The position numbers and the translations under genes were made by a program. Shown piece by piece: positions 1-8,089 of a stretch of 64,000 nt of DNA. Within the stretch, counting starts at the first letter, position 1. Each line of letters begins with the position of its first letter. The notes below the pieces were generated by a model that saw nothing but the letters and a program-made list of their open reading frames with translations, ran no database searches and was not told the origin of the DNA. Source of the stretch: CALROG01 sp943369755 (GTDB taxonomy: Bacteria; Pseudomonadota; Gammaproteobacteria; Burkholderiales; Burkholderiaceae_C); assembly GCA_943369755.1 (NCBI GenBank), contig CALROG020000015.1:1-64000 (forward strand), given 5' to 3'.

Positions 1-237
1 CAGATCCTGAGCATCTTCAATGTAGCCCGCCTTCCACTGAGCGAGTCTTCTAGTCGCTTCAAGCTCGCCCGATGCTCCAGCATGCAAAAGCTCTACCTCC
101 GCCTGCTTAATCTGGTTGTATAAATTGGCAAGGTAGCTCCACTGGGAGCTGAATCGTGCGTAGAGTGCCGCGTAAGCGGCGCCAACGGCTGCAGCAAACC
201 AGGGCGCGATTTCAATCAACTGCTCCCTTAGTGCCAT
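1..237 (-). CDS. Hypothetical membrane protein, N-terminal part only (runs off the left edge)
   Basis: An open frame reads leftward from an ATG at 237 and leaves the window without a stop, giving the first 79 residues. The protein begins MALREQLIEIAPWFAAAVGA, and residues 12-25 form a short hydrophobic stretch that could be a membrane anchor. After it comes a charged, probably helical segment (about residues 40-79, rich in E, A, Q and R) that could be a coiled coil. No obvious Shine-Dalgarno precedes the ATG. G+C is lower than in most of the window, as in the PHP-ATPase unit to its right, which reads in the same direction. I do not recognise the family; only the N-terminus is visible. Confidence 0.5.
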   Translation of the reverse strand, partial: MALREQLIEIAPWFAAAVGAAYAALYARFSSQWSYLANLYNQIKQAEVELLHAGASGELEATRRLAQWKAGYIEDAQDL

Positions 238-765
238 ACCAGAAAAACACCAACTGAGATCGGGATCTAGTATGTTCCTCAGTACCAGCGCTGCCACTGC
301 CGCTTCTAACGCTACGCAAAGCGCCCGCGCGAGCACGATGTCACCACCATTCGGCTGCTTAGGAGTAAGAAACCACTCAAAAGATGCCGCGCGTGCACAC
401 GCATGCCAGCAACGCCTCACATACCGTTGTTCTCTTGCCATGGAATGCCCCCCGGATAAAACTCAACAATAGCAACTAAAGCTTTGACAAATGAAGTGCG
501 CATGCGCGTCCGTTTTAGACCGGAAGCCGCCATAGGGGTCGCTCTTCTCGCTGAATTGAGATCCCTGTTGCCCGACGTGAGGCTTAGGAGCCCAGCAATT
601 CGGTGCGACGGGCCGCAGGTAGCATAAAAGCGCTACATCGATACCTGTTTGCAGTTTCGCTGTCCATGCCAATCACCAGGGGGCAGTAGAACAGTAACGA
701 ACCGTGGCACGCGCACACCCGGGGCTCTAGTACGAAAAGCGCCGAGCCGACATGAGTGAACGGCT
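238..765. other. Gene-free stretch
   Basis: Between the truncated membrane-protein gene and the small partner gene there is no frame that looks coding on either strand. The short open frames here have no ribosome-binding site, odd codon use and cysteine/serine-rich translations typical of random sequence. No insertion-sequence ends or tRNA are visible. It may hold the promoter of the gene at 1-237 and the terminator of the PHP-ATPase unit, but I see no clear hairpin with a T-tract. Confidence 0.5.
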
Positions 766-1074
766 TTATTGCGCAGGAAGAGCTGCCGGCTTTATCAGGC
801 CGTACTCCTTCATCTGGCTGTGCACCTCTTGAATTTCACGATTTAACTGAATGAGGTACTCGTTGGCTACCATCGAGAAAAGGTCGTCGCCGATCTCATC
901 GAGCTGGATGGCGAATTCACCGCGTCTGATCCGCTGTATGAGCTTGTTGAACGCACTTTTCACCGCGTTTGAATCGTCGTCGGAAAGCGGGATGGTGACC
1001 GCCCCTTCCTCGACGTAGATCATGAGAAAGTATTTTTCCTCTTTGCATTCCACCGTTGCCTTAAGAGTGACCAT
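766..1074 (-). CDS. Small acidic protein, partner of the PHP-ATPase
   Basis: This 102-residue protein begins MVTLKATVECKEEKYFLMIY. I chose the ATG at 1074 because GAGGAAAG sits just upstream at ideal spacing; an in-frame GTG at 1110 would lie deeper inside the preceding gene. The gene overlaps the 3' end of the PHP-ATPase gene by 14 bases, which suggests translational coupling and a shared function. It has no signal peptide or membrane segment. The N-terminal third looks like beta strands and the rest like amphipathic helices (RIRRGEFAIQL..., NREIQEVHSQMKEYGL). I recognise no family. By position it could be a regulator, inhibitor or cofactor of the ATPase. Confidence 0.8.
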   Translation of the reverse strand: MVTLKATVECKEEKYFLMIYVEEGAVTIPLSDDDSNAVKSAFNKLIQRIRRGEFAIQLDEIGDDLFSMVANEYLIQLNREIQEVHSQMKEYGLIKPAALPAQ

Positions 1075-3205
1075 AAATCTTTCCTCGCTCTCCAAAAGCG
1101 TCCTTCCCACCCTCTAGAGTCCTCATGCTGACATCTTTCCAGTTGTGTAGCATCGTGTGGTCATCCAAATTCACAAGGTTGTTCGTGAACGGGTTTCCTA
1201 CAAAGGTTCTGTAACCCTCCGGCCCGTACGTGCGATAGATTGAGCAATACGGCAGCGTTCGAACGGCGATATTTGCATCGTGAGTCGAAATGAACACCCG
1301 CCGGCCTGACTTCGCCCGCTCCTTGATGAGTGGCACGATCACGTCGTTGATGTACTCGTTCCCGAGGCTCTTTTCTGGCTCATCAAGGATATACACGTCC
1401 TTGTCCTCCCCGAGCTCCTTCTGCAACATCACCATCGACGCCTCACCACTAGATGGCCTATAGGGTACCCCGTCCAACGTGAAGTGCCGCTTGAACATCA
1501 AGAGCTCATAAACAGTGCTTACTTCTTCCACGTCTTCTATGTCATTCAGGTCTGAAACAAACTTGAATAAGTCATCCTGAAAGGCATGCTTGAGCACATC
1601 AAGAAGGGCGATGGCAAATTTCTTCTGCAGACCCTTCTTTACTTTCGTGATACTAGATAGCTCGCCGTCGGTGACATGGCCATCTTGGAAGAGGTACTGA
1701 GTTACGAACTTCAACTCGCCCTTGCCTGACCCTAAGTCACCAATCACTTCTTGGTCACTAGCTATTGCCGTCTTCAGACTCTTAAGGATGGCAAGCGCAC
1801 TGACGGCGACCCGGATGCGATTCATCGCATATTCGCGAAAGCCCGTTGTGGTTGGCTTCGCGGGCGATCCCGTCTTACGCTCAACCTCCTTGCGAAACTT
1901 TGCAATTGCGGAGTTGAGGAAAGTTATCTCTTTCCAATCAACGTAGTCTGACCATTCTTTGCTACTGAGGCGTTCGAGTAGCAGCCCCACGAGCCTCTTC
2001 AATTCGACAAACTCGTCGGCCAAAAGTTCTTTCTTGATGAGCGGATCGCTTTCAAGCAGTTCCGCGAAATCACCAATTTTCAAGGTCGTCTCGTAGTGCT
2101 TCGTGAAACTGCGCTTGGCGTCCCCCGCCTCCTCGGTGTCGATGTCCTTAAGCAATATCTTCTTGGCATTCTTGTTCGACGCCGCCGTCTCGAAAAAGAC
2201 CTTGAACTTGGTCGTACTAGTGACATCGACCTCCCCCGCTTGTCGCACCACCTGAATTTCATCTTGGCAGTAGCTGATGTCGTATGTATTGAGGTTTAAA
2301 CTGAGATTTTTACCTCTGACATCAAAAATATCATCGAGCCGGTCGGCGGCCGATTCGAACACCCTCGCATCGATACCGTTCTTGGTGTAATGCTTGGCGA
2401 TTGCCTCAAGGATCTTCGACTTCCCGGTTCCCTTCGGCCCGAATAGGATGTTGATGTCATCAAACACTTTGATGGAAAGCGTCTTCTTGTCCTCGAAAGG
2501 GACCAAGGTCAAGGTCTCGCAAGTCTTACGATGCATTGCCGTGTTGATCGTTGTGGGGTCTTTCTGCAAGAGCAAACAGAAGTGCTCAAAGCTGTCGATG
2601 GGCAAACGGAGATCGGGCAACTCACGAGCGGTCTCTGTGTACTTCGTCCAGTCATGGATGTCGGAACCGTAGATCGAAGACCGCCCGTGTGAGATGTGAA
2701 TGCCGGCCGAAATCGCGTTGCTCACCTCTTTCAGGATGCACCATTTGTTCTTGGCACCTGCTTCAAGAACCGCAAGCATCTCGTCCGAGACACTAGGGCG
2801 CTTCTGCTTGTAGTGCGCGACATAGATCGGGCCCATCGAGTCAAACCTAGCGAGTACCTCCGGGATCGTGACCCTGAAGGAGTCGGGTGTATGCCCGTTC
2901 GTAAGTGCAATGACCGCGGCCGAGAACTTTCCCGCCAGCCCAGGCGATGTGATTACCAGTAAGTGCCCTTTGGTCTTATCGTCATAGACGTCGAATTCCA
3001 CGCCAGGCCATACTTGTGCGGCTGTACCGATGCGCGCCCTGATATCTTCGAACTGCGCGAGGTCGAAGACGTTGTGATTCGTGATTGCAACGACTCGCAC
3101 CTCTGTCGACAAGATCGAGGAACAGAAGTCTTCTGGTGCAATTTCACGCGTAGCTGCATCGCCAGACTTGCACTTCCGGGTATGCGTATGGATGTCGATT
3201 TTCAC
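1061..3205 (-). CDS. PHP-domain phosphoesterase fused to an ABC/SMC-type ATPase (candidate defence protein)
   Basis: 714 residues from a GTG start with a strong AGGGAGGTGA site upstream. The N-terminal ~200 residues carry the metal-binding motifs of PHP phosphoesterases: DIHTHT (His6, His8), TNHN (His44), PGVE (Glu70), His81, VAH (His131) and GSDIH (Asp182, His184). The remainder is an ABC-type ATPase: Walker A GPKGTGKS (256-263), a signature-like SSGEA (585-589), Walker B VYILDEPE (604-611) and a switch histidine in ISTHDAN (about 639-645). A long helical insert separates the Walker motifs, as in SMC/RecF-like proteins. The same PHP plus ATPase layout occurs in TrlF-type proteins and in the phage-defence protein called Ppl (Gao et al. 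2020). Lower G+C than most neighbours suggests transfer. Nucleic acid or nucleotide cleavage driven by ATP is inference. Confidence 0.85.
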   Translation of the reverse strand: MKIDIHTHTRKCKSGDAATREIAPEDFCSSILSTEVRVVAITNHNVFDLAQFEDIRARIGTAAQVWPGVEFDVYDDKTKGHLLVITSPGLAGKFSAAVIALTNGHTPDSFRVTIPEVLARFDSMGPIYVAHYKQKRPSVSDEMLAVLEAGAKNKWCILKEVSNAISAGIHISHGRSSIYGSDIHDWTKYTETARELPDLRLPIDSFEHFCLLLQKDPTTINTAMHRKTCETLTLVPFEDKKTLSIKVFDDINILFGPKGTGKSKILEAIAKHYTKNGIDARVFESAADRLDDIFDVRGKNLSLNLNTYDISYCQDEIQVVRQAGEVDVTSTTKFKVFFETAASNKNAKKILLKDIDTEEAGDAKRSFTKHYETTLKIGDFAELLESDPLIKKELLADEFVELKRLVGLLLERLSSKEWSDYVDWKEITFLNSAIAKFRKEVERKTGSPAKPTTTGFREYAMNRIRVAVSALAILKSLKTAIASDQEVIGDLGSGKGELKFVTQYLFQDGHVTDGELSSITKVKKGLQKKFAIALLDVLKHAFQDDLFKFVSDLNDIEDVEEVSTVYELLMFKRHFTLDGVPYRPSSGEASMVMLQKELGEDKDVYILDEPEKSLGNEYINDVIVPLIKERAKSGRRVFISTHDANIAVRTLPYCSIYRTYGPEGYRTFVGNPFTNNLVNLDDHTMLHNWKDVSMRTLEGGKDAFGERGKIYGHS

Positions 3206-3443
3206 GGTCTCACCTCCCTGGTGCCCATGCGATGCAGAACATGATACGTCTAGCTCAACAATGAATTAAAAAGTCATTGCAGATTGATCGTCAACGCCTC
3301 TGCCCGAGCAGGCGGTCCATGTTCCCACTAAGGTGCTATGACTGCTTTTAACCGCAGTAGATTCCAGCCCCTGCCGCTATTGGCGCGTATCGACAGCTTC
3401 AGGACCCGCTAGCCGACCGTCTACGATACGGGCGTGATAATTT

Positions 3444-3500
3444 GCTATCAAATCAGTAGCAGATTACCAAGCGCCGGCGAGGGCTACAGCCTGATTTGCT
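3444..3500 (+). repeat. Palindromic dispersed repeat, copy 1
   Basis: The copy starts with the hairpin GCTATCAAATCAGTAGC and ends with GAGGGCTACAGCC followed by GATTTGC, matching the other copies in this window. It lies at the boundary between the low-GC PHP-ATPase block and the AAA ATPase gene. Its right end supplies the stop codon of the AAA gene, which reads the other way. The middle part (AGATTACCAAGCGCCGGC) is more diverged than in other copies. Confidence 0.7.
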
Positions 3501-5799
3501 ACTGAATGAAGCCCATGTTCCGTGCCTCGCGGACCTCCGGCTTGATGCGGTGCTCGGCTTCCAGTTGCTCCAGAAACTCCGCCGCGCTGAACTCGGTGGC
3601 CAGGATGTCCACTTGCCGCTTCACTGCGGCAAAGTCGCCGGGGCAAAGCTGTTGCAGGCGGGCCAGGCGCTCGCGCAGCTCGGGCGTCATCAGCGCAGCA
3701 TCCCCCGCCAGGGCTTCGGTAGTGAACATTGCTTCACGCTGCGCTGTAGTCAGCGGCATGAACTTGATCTTGAAGGTAAAGCGGCGCAGCGCTGCCTGGT
3801 CTATGCGGTCCAGCAGGTTGGTGGTGCAGACAAAGATGCCGTTAAAGCGCTCCATGCCTTGCAGCATTTCATTGACTTCGGTCACCTCATAAGTGCGCTG
3901 GGCGCCGCGGCGGTCTTGTAAAAAGCTGTCGGCCTCGTCCAGCAGCAGCACGGCTTTTTCGTTTTCGGCCTCGCGGAACATGGCGGCCATGTTCTGCTCG
4001 GTTTCGCCCACGTACTTGCTCATCAAATCGCTGGCCTGCTTGATGATCAGCGGCCGCTCCAGCGCGCGGGCAATGTGCTCGCCCAGCGCGGTTTTGCCGG
4101 TGCCGGGCGCGCCATAAAAGCACAGCGTGCCGTGGCCGCGGCTTTTAAGCGCCTGCACGATGCGCGGCACTTCAAAGCGGGTTTCCACATTCAGCATGGC
4201 CAGGTCGTAGGTGGTCACGCTGCGGCGCTCGCCCGCGCCCTGGCTGCGGTTGCCCAGCGCCTGGTCGGCATTGCGTAGCTGGCGTTCTATCAGTGCTTCG
4301 GTGGTGGTGTCGCCCGCCTGGGCCAGGCCGGCAAAGCGCACCGCGGTGCGAATTTGCGCCGGGGTCAGGCCTTTGCGTTCGGTGAGCTTGGCCACAAAGG
4401 CGTCACTCACAGGCACACCGTCCAGCGTCTTGCGCACCAGGCCTTCGCGCGCGCCGGGGGGCGGGCTCTTCAGCTCCAGGTGGTAGGCAAAGCGCCGGCG
4501 AAAGGCCGGGTCAATTTGTTCAATGCGATTGGTCACCCACAGCGTGGGCACGGCGTTGCTCTCCAGGATCTGGTTGACCCAGGCCTTGCCGCTGACGCTG
4601 CCGCTGCCCGGTGCCACCACCTGCTCGGCCCGCGCCATCAGTTGCGCGGCCTCGCTGGAAATCGGCGGGAACACGTCTTCCACTTCGTCAAACAGCAGCG
4701 CGGCCTGGGCGCTGCCTTTCAAGAACACCTGGGCAATCTGCAATGAGCGGTAGCGGTCGCGCCCGCTGAGCGAGTTGCCATCACGGTCGGCGTATTCCAC
4801 CTCAAACAGCTCCAGCCCCGAGGCCTGCGCCACCACTTTGGCCAGCTCGGTCTTGCCGGTGCCGGGCGGGCCATACAGCAGCACATTAACGCCCGGCTCC
4901 TTACGCTCCACCGCGTTGCGCAGCAGGGCACACAGCACCTGGGCGTCTTCCGCCACAAAGCTGAAGTCGCTCAGGCCCAGTGCGCTTTTGGCGGATGGCC
5001 GGGTGAACACGGCCATCAGCTCGTTTTGGTCGCGGTATTCACGCATCAGCACCGGCGGCAGTTTTTCACTGACCTTCATCAGGTCGGCCAGGTCGGTGAT
5101 GTTGTGTTCAGAGATCAGGTTTTCCACCAGGCCAATACGCTCCAGCCGCGAGCCCACGCGCAGCGCCTCGCCTACCTCGGTGGCATTGACGCCCGCAATT
5201 TCGGCAATCGCCGCATAGGCCTCGGGGGCGTTGTTGACCTTGAACTCCACCAGAATGCTGCGCAAATCGCGCTGGTAGCGCGCCAAGGTGCCGTACAGCA
5301 GCAGTGCGCGCTCCGCCTGGTTGAGCTGCAGCAGGCCCGACAGCGCGTCGATGTTTTTTTCTACCAGGGTGCTGTGCTTCTTCAACGCATTGGACAGCCA
5401 CTCGCCGGTGACCGTGAGCACGGCCAGCAGGTCTTTGGGGGCGTCTTTGGCGTATTCGTCCAGGTAGAAGAACAGCGTGCCTTCTTCATAGGGCCCGCGC
5501 CAGGCACCGTGGCGGTCCAGAAATTCACGGCTGCCCAGCGCCTCGTGCCCGCGCCAGAACTCGTTGCCATTGCAGCGCCGGGCCAAAAATTCACGCAGGC
5601 GCTGCAGCGCGGGTGCGGGCCACACCAGGTGGCGCCCCGCCAGAGAGAGCAAGCCATTAAGGTCGCGCCGCACATTGAACTTGCCGCCCTGCTTGGCGGC
5701 CAGCGTCAGCACAAAATGCGAGCACATGAGGTCCAGCACCGGCGCATCTTTGAGCCCGGGTGAGGGTAGTACCTGCAAATCGACCGAACGCTTGACCAT
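3499..5799 (-). CDS. Tandem AAA+ ATPase
   Basis: 766 residues from the ATG at 5799, chosen because GGAGG lies seven bases upstream; earlier in-frame starts lack a site. A roughly 290-residue N-terminal region without recognised motifs precedes two AAA+ modules. Module 1 has Walker A GPPGTGKT (310-317) and Walker B LLFDEVED (368-375). Module 2 has Walker A GAPGTGKT (563-570) and Walker B LLLDEADS (618-625), followed by arginines (LRRF) suited to an arginine finger. The architecture resembles SpoVK/Cdc48-like proteins that remodel protein complexes, and both ATP sites look intact. No signal peptide or membrane segment, so cytosolic. It is transcribed divergently from the threonine dehydratase gene. 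The substrate cannot be deduced from sequence. Confidence 0.85.
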   Translation of the reverse strand: MVKRSVDLQVLPSPGLKDAPVLDLMCSHFVLTLAAKQGGKFNVRRDLNGLLSLAGRHLVWPAPALQRLREFLARRCNGNEFWRGHEALGSREFLDRHGAWRGPYEEGTLFFYLDEYAKDAPKDLLAVLTVTGEWLSNALKKHSTLVEKNIDALSGLLQLNQAERALLLYGTLARYQRDLRSILVEFKVNNAPEAYAAIAEIAGVNATEVGEALRVGSRLERIGLVENLISEHNITDLADLMKVSEKLPPVLMREYRDQNELMAVFTRPSAKSALGLSDFSFVAEDAQVLCALLRNAVERKEPGVNVLLYGPPGTGKTELAKVVAQASGLELFEVEYADRDGNSLSGRDRYRSLQIAQVFLKGSAQAALLFDEVEDVFPPISSEAAQLMARAEQVVAPGSGSVSGKAWVNQILESNAVPTLWVTNRIEQIDPAFRRRFAYHLELKSPPPGAREGLVRKTLDGVPVSDAFVAKLTERKGLTPAQIRTAVRFAGLAQAGDTTTEALIERQLRNADQALGNRSQGAGERRSVTTYDLAMLNVETRFEVPRIVQALKSRGHGTLCFYGAPGTGKTALGEHIARALERPLIIKQASDLMSKYVGETEQNMAAMFREAENEKAVLLLDEADSFLQDRRGAQRTYEVTEVNEMLQGMERFNGIFVCTTNLLDRIDQAALRRFTFKIKFMPLTTAQREAMFTTEALAGDAALMTPELRERLARLQQLCPGDFAAVKRQVDILATEFSAAEFLEQLEAEHRIKPEVREARNMGFIQ

Positions 5800-5922
5800 C
5801 GAAAAGCCTCCAGCACACTGCGCATGCCAATTCCACAATAACGCAGACTGAAGCAACATGGAAGACGCTGATTGTGGGAATACCGCTACTTTGTGCGGGT
5901 ATTAACCCCGACAATCCGGCCC

Positions 5923-7125
5923 ATGCTGGAACTTGAAGACATTCGCCAGGCGGCGGCCCGCCTGCACGGCCACTTGCTCAACACGCCGTGTGTGGAGTCG
6001 CGCACCTTGTCAGACATCGTTGGGGCGCAGGTGTTCCTGAAGTTCGAAAACCTGCAGTTCACCGCCTCATTCAAGGAGCGCGGCGCCTGCAACAAGCTGG
6101 CCCAGCTCAATGATGAAGAGAAGCGCCGTGGCGTGATTGCCATGAGCGCGGGCAATCACGCACAGGGTGTGGCCTACCACGCGCAGCGCCTGGGCCTGCG
6201 GGCGGTGATAGTCATGCCGCGCTTCACCCCGGGCGTGAAGGTAGAGCGCACCCGCGGCTTTGGTGCCGAGGTGGTGCTGCACGGCGACACCCTGGACGAG
6301 GCACGCAGCCACGCGCTGACTTTGGCCGAAGCCCAGGGCCTTACCTTTGTGCACCCGTATGACGACGCAGCCATCGTGGCCGGCCAGGGCACCGTGGGGC
6401 TGGAGATGCTGCAAGCCGTGCCCGACCTTGACGCGCTGGTCATTGCAGTGGGCGGCGGTGGGCTGATTGCCGGCATTGCCACCGCAGCCAAGGCGTTGCG
6501 CCCCGGCATTGAGGTAATCGGCGTGCAAACCATGCGCTTCCCGGGCATGTTCAATGCCATCAAGCACACCAGCCATCCGCAAGGCAGCAGCAGCATTGCC
6601 GAGGGCATTGCAGTTGGCACGCCGGGGCGCATTGCGCAGGCCATCATCGAACAGCGGGTCGATGACCTGGTGCTGGTAGACGAAGGCGACATCGAACAGG
6701 CGGTGCTGATGCTGCTGGAGATTGAGAAAACTTTGGTCGAAGGCGCTGGCGCAGCCGGCCTGGCGGCGCTGCTCAAATACCCCGAGCGGGTGCGCGGCAA
6801 GCGGGTGGGCCTGGTGCTGTGCGGCGGCAATATTGACCCCTTGCTGCTGGCTGCAATTATTCAGCGCGGCATGGTCCGTGCCGGCCGGCTGGCCCGGGTG
6901 CGGGTGAGCGCGCGCGACGTACCCGGCTCGCTGGCCCGCATTACCGCGGTGGTGGGCGAAGCAGGTGCCAACATTGATGAAGTGCACCACCAGCGCGCCT
7001 TCACCACACTGGCGGCGCAAAACGTAGAGATTGAACTGGTGATTCAGACCCGGGGCCGCGCCCATGTGGCTGGCGTGCTTGAGGCGCTGCACAATGCGGG
7101 CTTTCAAGCCGAGGAACAGAAATGA
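5923..7125 (+). CDS. ilvA: Threonine ammonia-lyase (threonine dehydratase)
   Basis: PLP-dependent fold-type II enzyme that deaminates threonine to 2-oxobutanoate, the entry to isoleucine synthesis or threonine catabolism. 400 residues, starting MLELEDIRQA; I prefer this ATG to a TTG 51 bases upstream because the family starts here. The PLP lysine is Lys51 in SFKERGA, the substrate loop is SAGNHAQG (75-82), and the phosphate-binding glycine loop is GGGGL (177-181). A C-terminal ACT-like region (about 325-400, containing DVPGSLARI) suggests allosteric control. The length fits the short form with one ACT domain rather than the roughly 500-residue biosynthetic IlvA, so a catabolic role is possible. 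It overlaps the thioesterase gene by four bases. Confidence 0.88.
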   Translation: MLELEDIRQAAARLHGHLLNTPCVESRTLSDIVGAQVFLKFENLQFTASFKERGACNKLAQLNDEEKRRGVIAMSAGNHAQGVAYHAQRLGLRAVIVMPRFTPGVKVERTRGFGAEVVLHGDTLDEARSHALTLAEAQGLTFVHPYDDAAIVAGQGTVGLEMLQAVPDLDALVIAVGGGGLIAGIATAAKALRPGIEVIGVQTMRFPGMFNAIKHTSHPQGSSSIAEGIAVGTPGRIAQAIIEQRVDDLVLVDEGDIEQAVLMLLEIEKTLVEGAGAAGLAALLKYPERVRGKRVGLVLCGGNIDPLLLAAIIQRGMVRAGRLARVRVSARDVPGSLARITAVVGEAGANIDEVHHQRAFTTLAAQNVEIELVIQTRGRAHVAGVLEALHNAGFQAEEQK

Positions 7126-7526
7126 CGGCAGACACCCTGCAGGCCGCGCTGGCCGATTACTTCGCGCCCTGGGTGCAGGCGTTGAGCCTCAAGGTAGAGG
7201 CGTTTGACGCAGAAAGCGTGACGCTGCGCCTGCCGCAAAGCGACCAGCTCAGCCGGGTGGGTGGCATGCTGTGCGGCCAGGCCATGATGGCCGCGGCTGA
7301 CACCGCCATGGTGCTGGCGCTGATCAACCAGTTTGGCGAGTTCCGGCCCTGCACCACGGTGCAGATGAACACCAGCTTTCTGAAACCGCTGTCGGGCCAG
7401 GACGCGCTGGTGCAGGCCCGGGTGGTGCGCGCGGGCAAGTCGCTGGCGTTTGGCGAGATCGATATTCGCGGGGCCCAGGACGGCAAAAGTGTTTGCCGGG
7501 CCACCACCACGTATGCCTTGCTGTAA
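7122..7526 (+). CDS. PaaI-family hotdog thioesterase
   Basis: 134-residue single hotdog-fold protein, probably an acyl-CoA thioesterase. The central helix motif VGGMLCGQAMMAAADTAM (about 46-63) corresponds to the HGG...D region of the PaaI family, with Asp60 as the likely catalytic acid; the usual HGG histidine is missing (RVGG). The ATGA overlap with the threonine dehydratase stop indicates translational coupling, so it probably acts in the same pathway or serves 2-oxobutanoate-derived acyl-CoA. Cytosolic, with no signal peptide. The substrate is unknown. Confidence 0.8.
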   Translation: MTADTLQAALADYFAPWVQALSLKVEAFDAESVTLRLPQSDQLSRVGGMLCGQAMMAAADTAMVLALINQFGEFRPCTTVQMNTSFLKPLSGQDALVQARVVRAGKSLAFGEIDIRGAQDGKSVCRATTTYALL

Positions 7527-7586
7527 GCGCTGCGGGCTTGGCAAGGTAAAATCCGGCCAGTTCTCACGACTTTGAGGTTTAAAGCC

Positions 7587-7727
7587 ATGTCCAGCCACAA
7601 CACCGACACCCCGCAAGAACCGGTTGATGCCGTAGAAGCCATCGTTCCGGCCATGCCCATCGTGCTGCCCGTCATGGGCGGCGTGCTGATGTTCCTGCTG
7701 GCGTTTATTGCCATCGCAATGGCCTGA
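7587..7727 (+). CDS. Small single-pass membrane protein (46 aa)
   Basis: A 46-residue frame begins MSSHNTDTPQEPVDAVEAIV and ends in one hydrophobic helix (MPIVLPVMGGVLMFLLAFIA). GAGG lies nine bases before the ATG, and a possible -10 element TAAAAT lies about 40 bases upstream. A strong terminator follows 45 bases after the stop, so it probably forms its own short transcript. The acidic, proline-rich N-terminus would be cytoplasmic or periplasmic with the helix in the inner membrane. I cannot assign a function. Confidence 0.65.
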   Translation: MSSHNTDTPQEPVDAVEAIVPAMPIVLPVMGGVLMFLLAFIAIAMA

Positions 7728-7772
7728 CGCAGGCCCCGAGCCTGCGGCGGCAGCGCCCGCCAGAGCCGATCC

Positions 7773-7808
7773 AAAAAAAACCCGCACGGTGCCCCTGCGG
7801 GTTTTTTT
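7773..7808. terminator. Bidirectional rho-independent terminator
   Basis: A-tract, then CCCGCACGG, then TGCGGG followed by seven T residues. The stem AAACCCGCA/TGCGGGTTT is flanked by A and T runs, so it can work on both strands. It ends the small membrane protein transcript and insulates pckG. Confidence 0.85.
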
Positions 7809-7851
7809 GCGCCTGCTGTTCTGCGACCACTGCGCCCGCCATGCATAACCT

Positions 7852-7868
7852 CATGCAAGTTTTGCATG
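7852..7868. promoter_or_regulatory. Palindrome CATGCAA-GTT-TTGCATG upstream of pckG
   Basis: A perfect 7-bp inverted repeat with a 3-bp centre, about 220 bases before the pckG start and just after the terminator. Its size and symmetry suit a dimeric repressor or activator. TGCAT also occurs once more a few bases to the left (ATGCATAACC). No factor can be named. Confidence 0.4.
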
Positions 7869-8008
7869 GATATTGCCCATGTCGGCAGGCAAGTTACCAA
7901 GCGGTTTCATAAAATTGCCATCCCAGCCGACCCGGTGGACTGTGAAACATCCTTCACGCCCTGCAGTTGCCCATCCCGCGACTCCGCCCCGCCGACTGAG
8001 CCCAGCCC

Positions 8009-8063
8009 GATTTCAAAAAGGTGCGTGCTCGTCACTCGTACAGCCCCGGCCCTTTTTGAAATC
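8009..8063 (+). promoter_or_regulatory. Long inverted repeat in the pckG leader
   Basis: GATTTCAAAAAGG (8009-8021) is repeated exactly in inverted form as CCTTTTTGAAATC (8051-8063) around a 29-base loop. The right arm ends 26 bases before the pckG ATG, close to the AGGAG ribosome-binding site. In RNA it would form a 13-bp stem. There is no T-tract after it, so it looks more like a translational or RNA-stability element, or a protein-binding pair of half-sites, than a terminator. Confidence 0.55.
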
Positions 8064-8089
8064 TGGTTTTCAAACTTAGGAGCTATTGG

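Noticed and set aside
272..672. Two short open frames in the left gene-free stretch
   Set aside because: No ribosome-binding sites, atypical codon use, and translations look random.
6067..7107. 346-codon minus-strand frame opposite threonine dehydratase
   Set aside because: Shadow frame rich in H, A and G.
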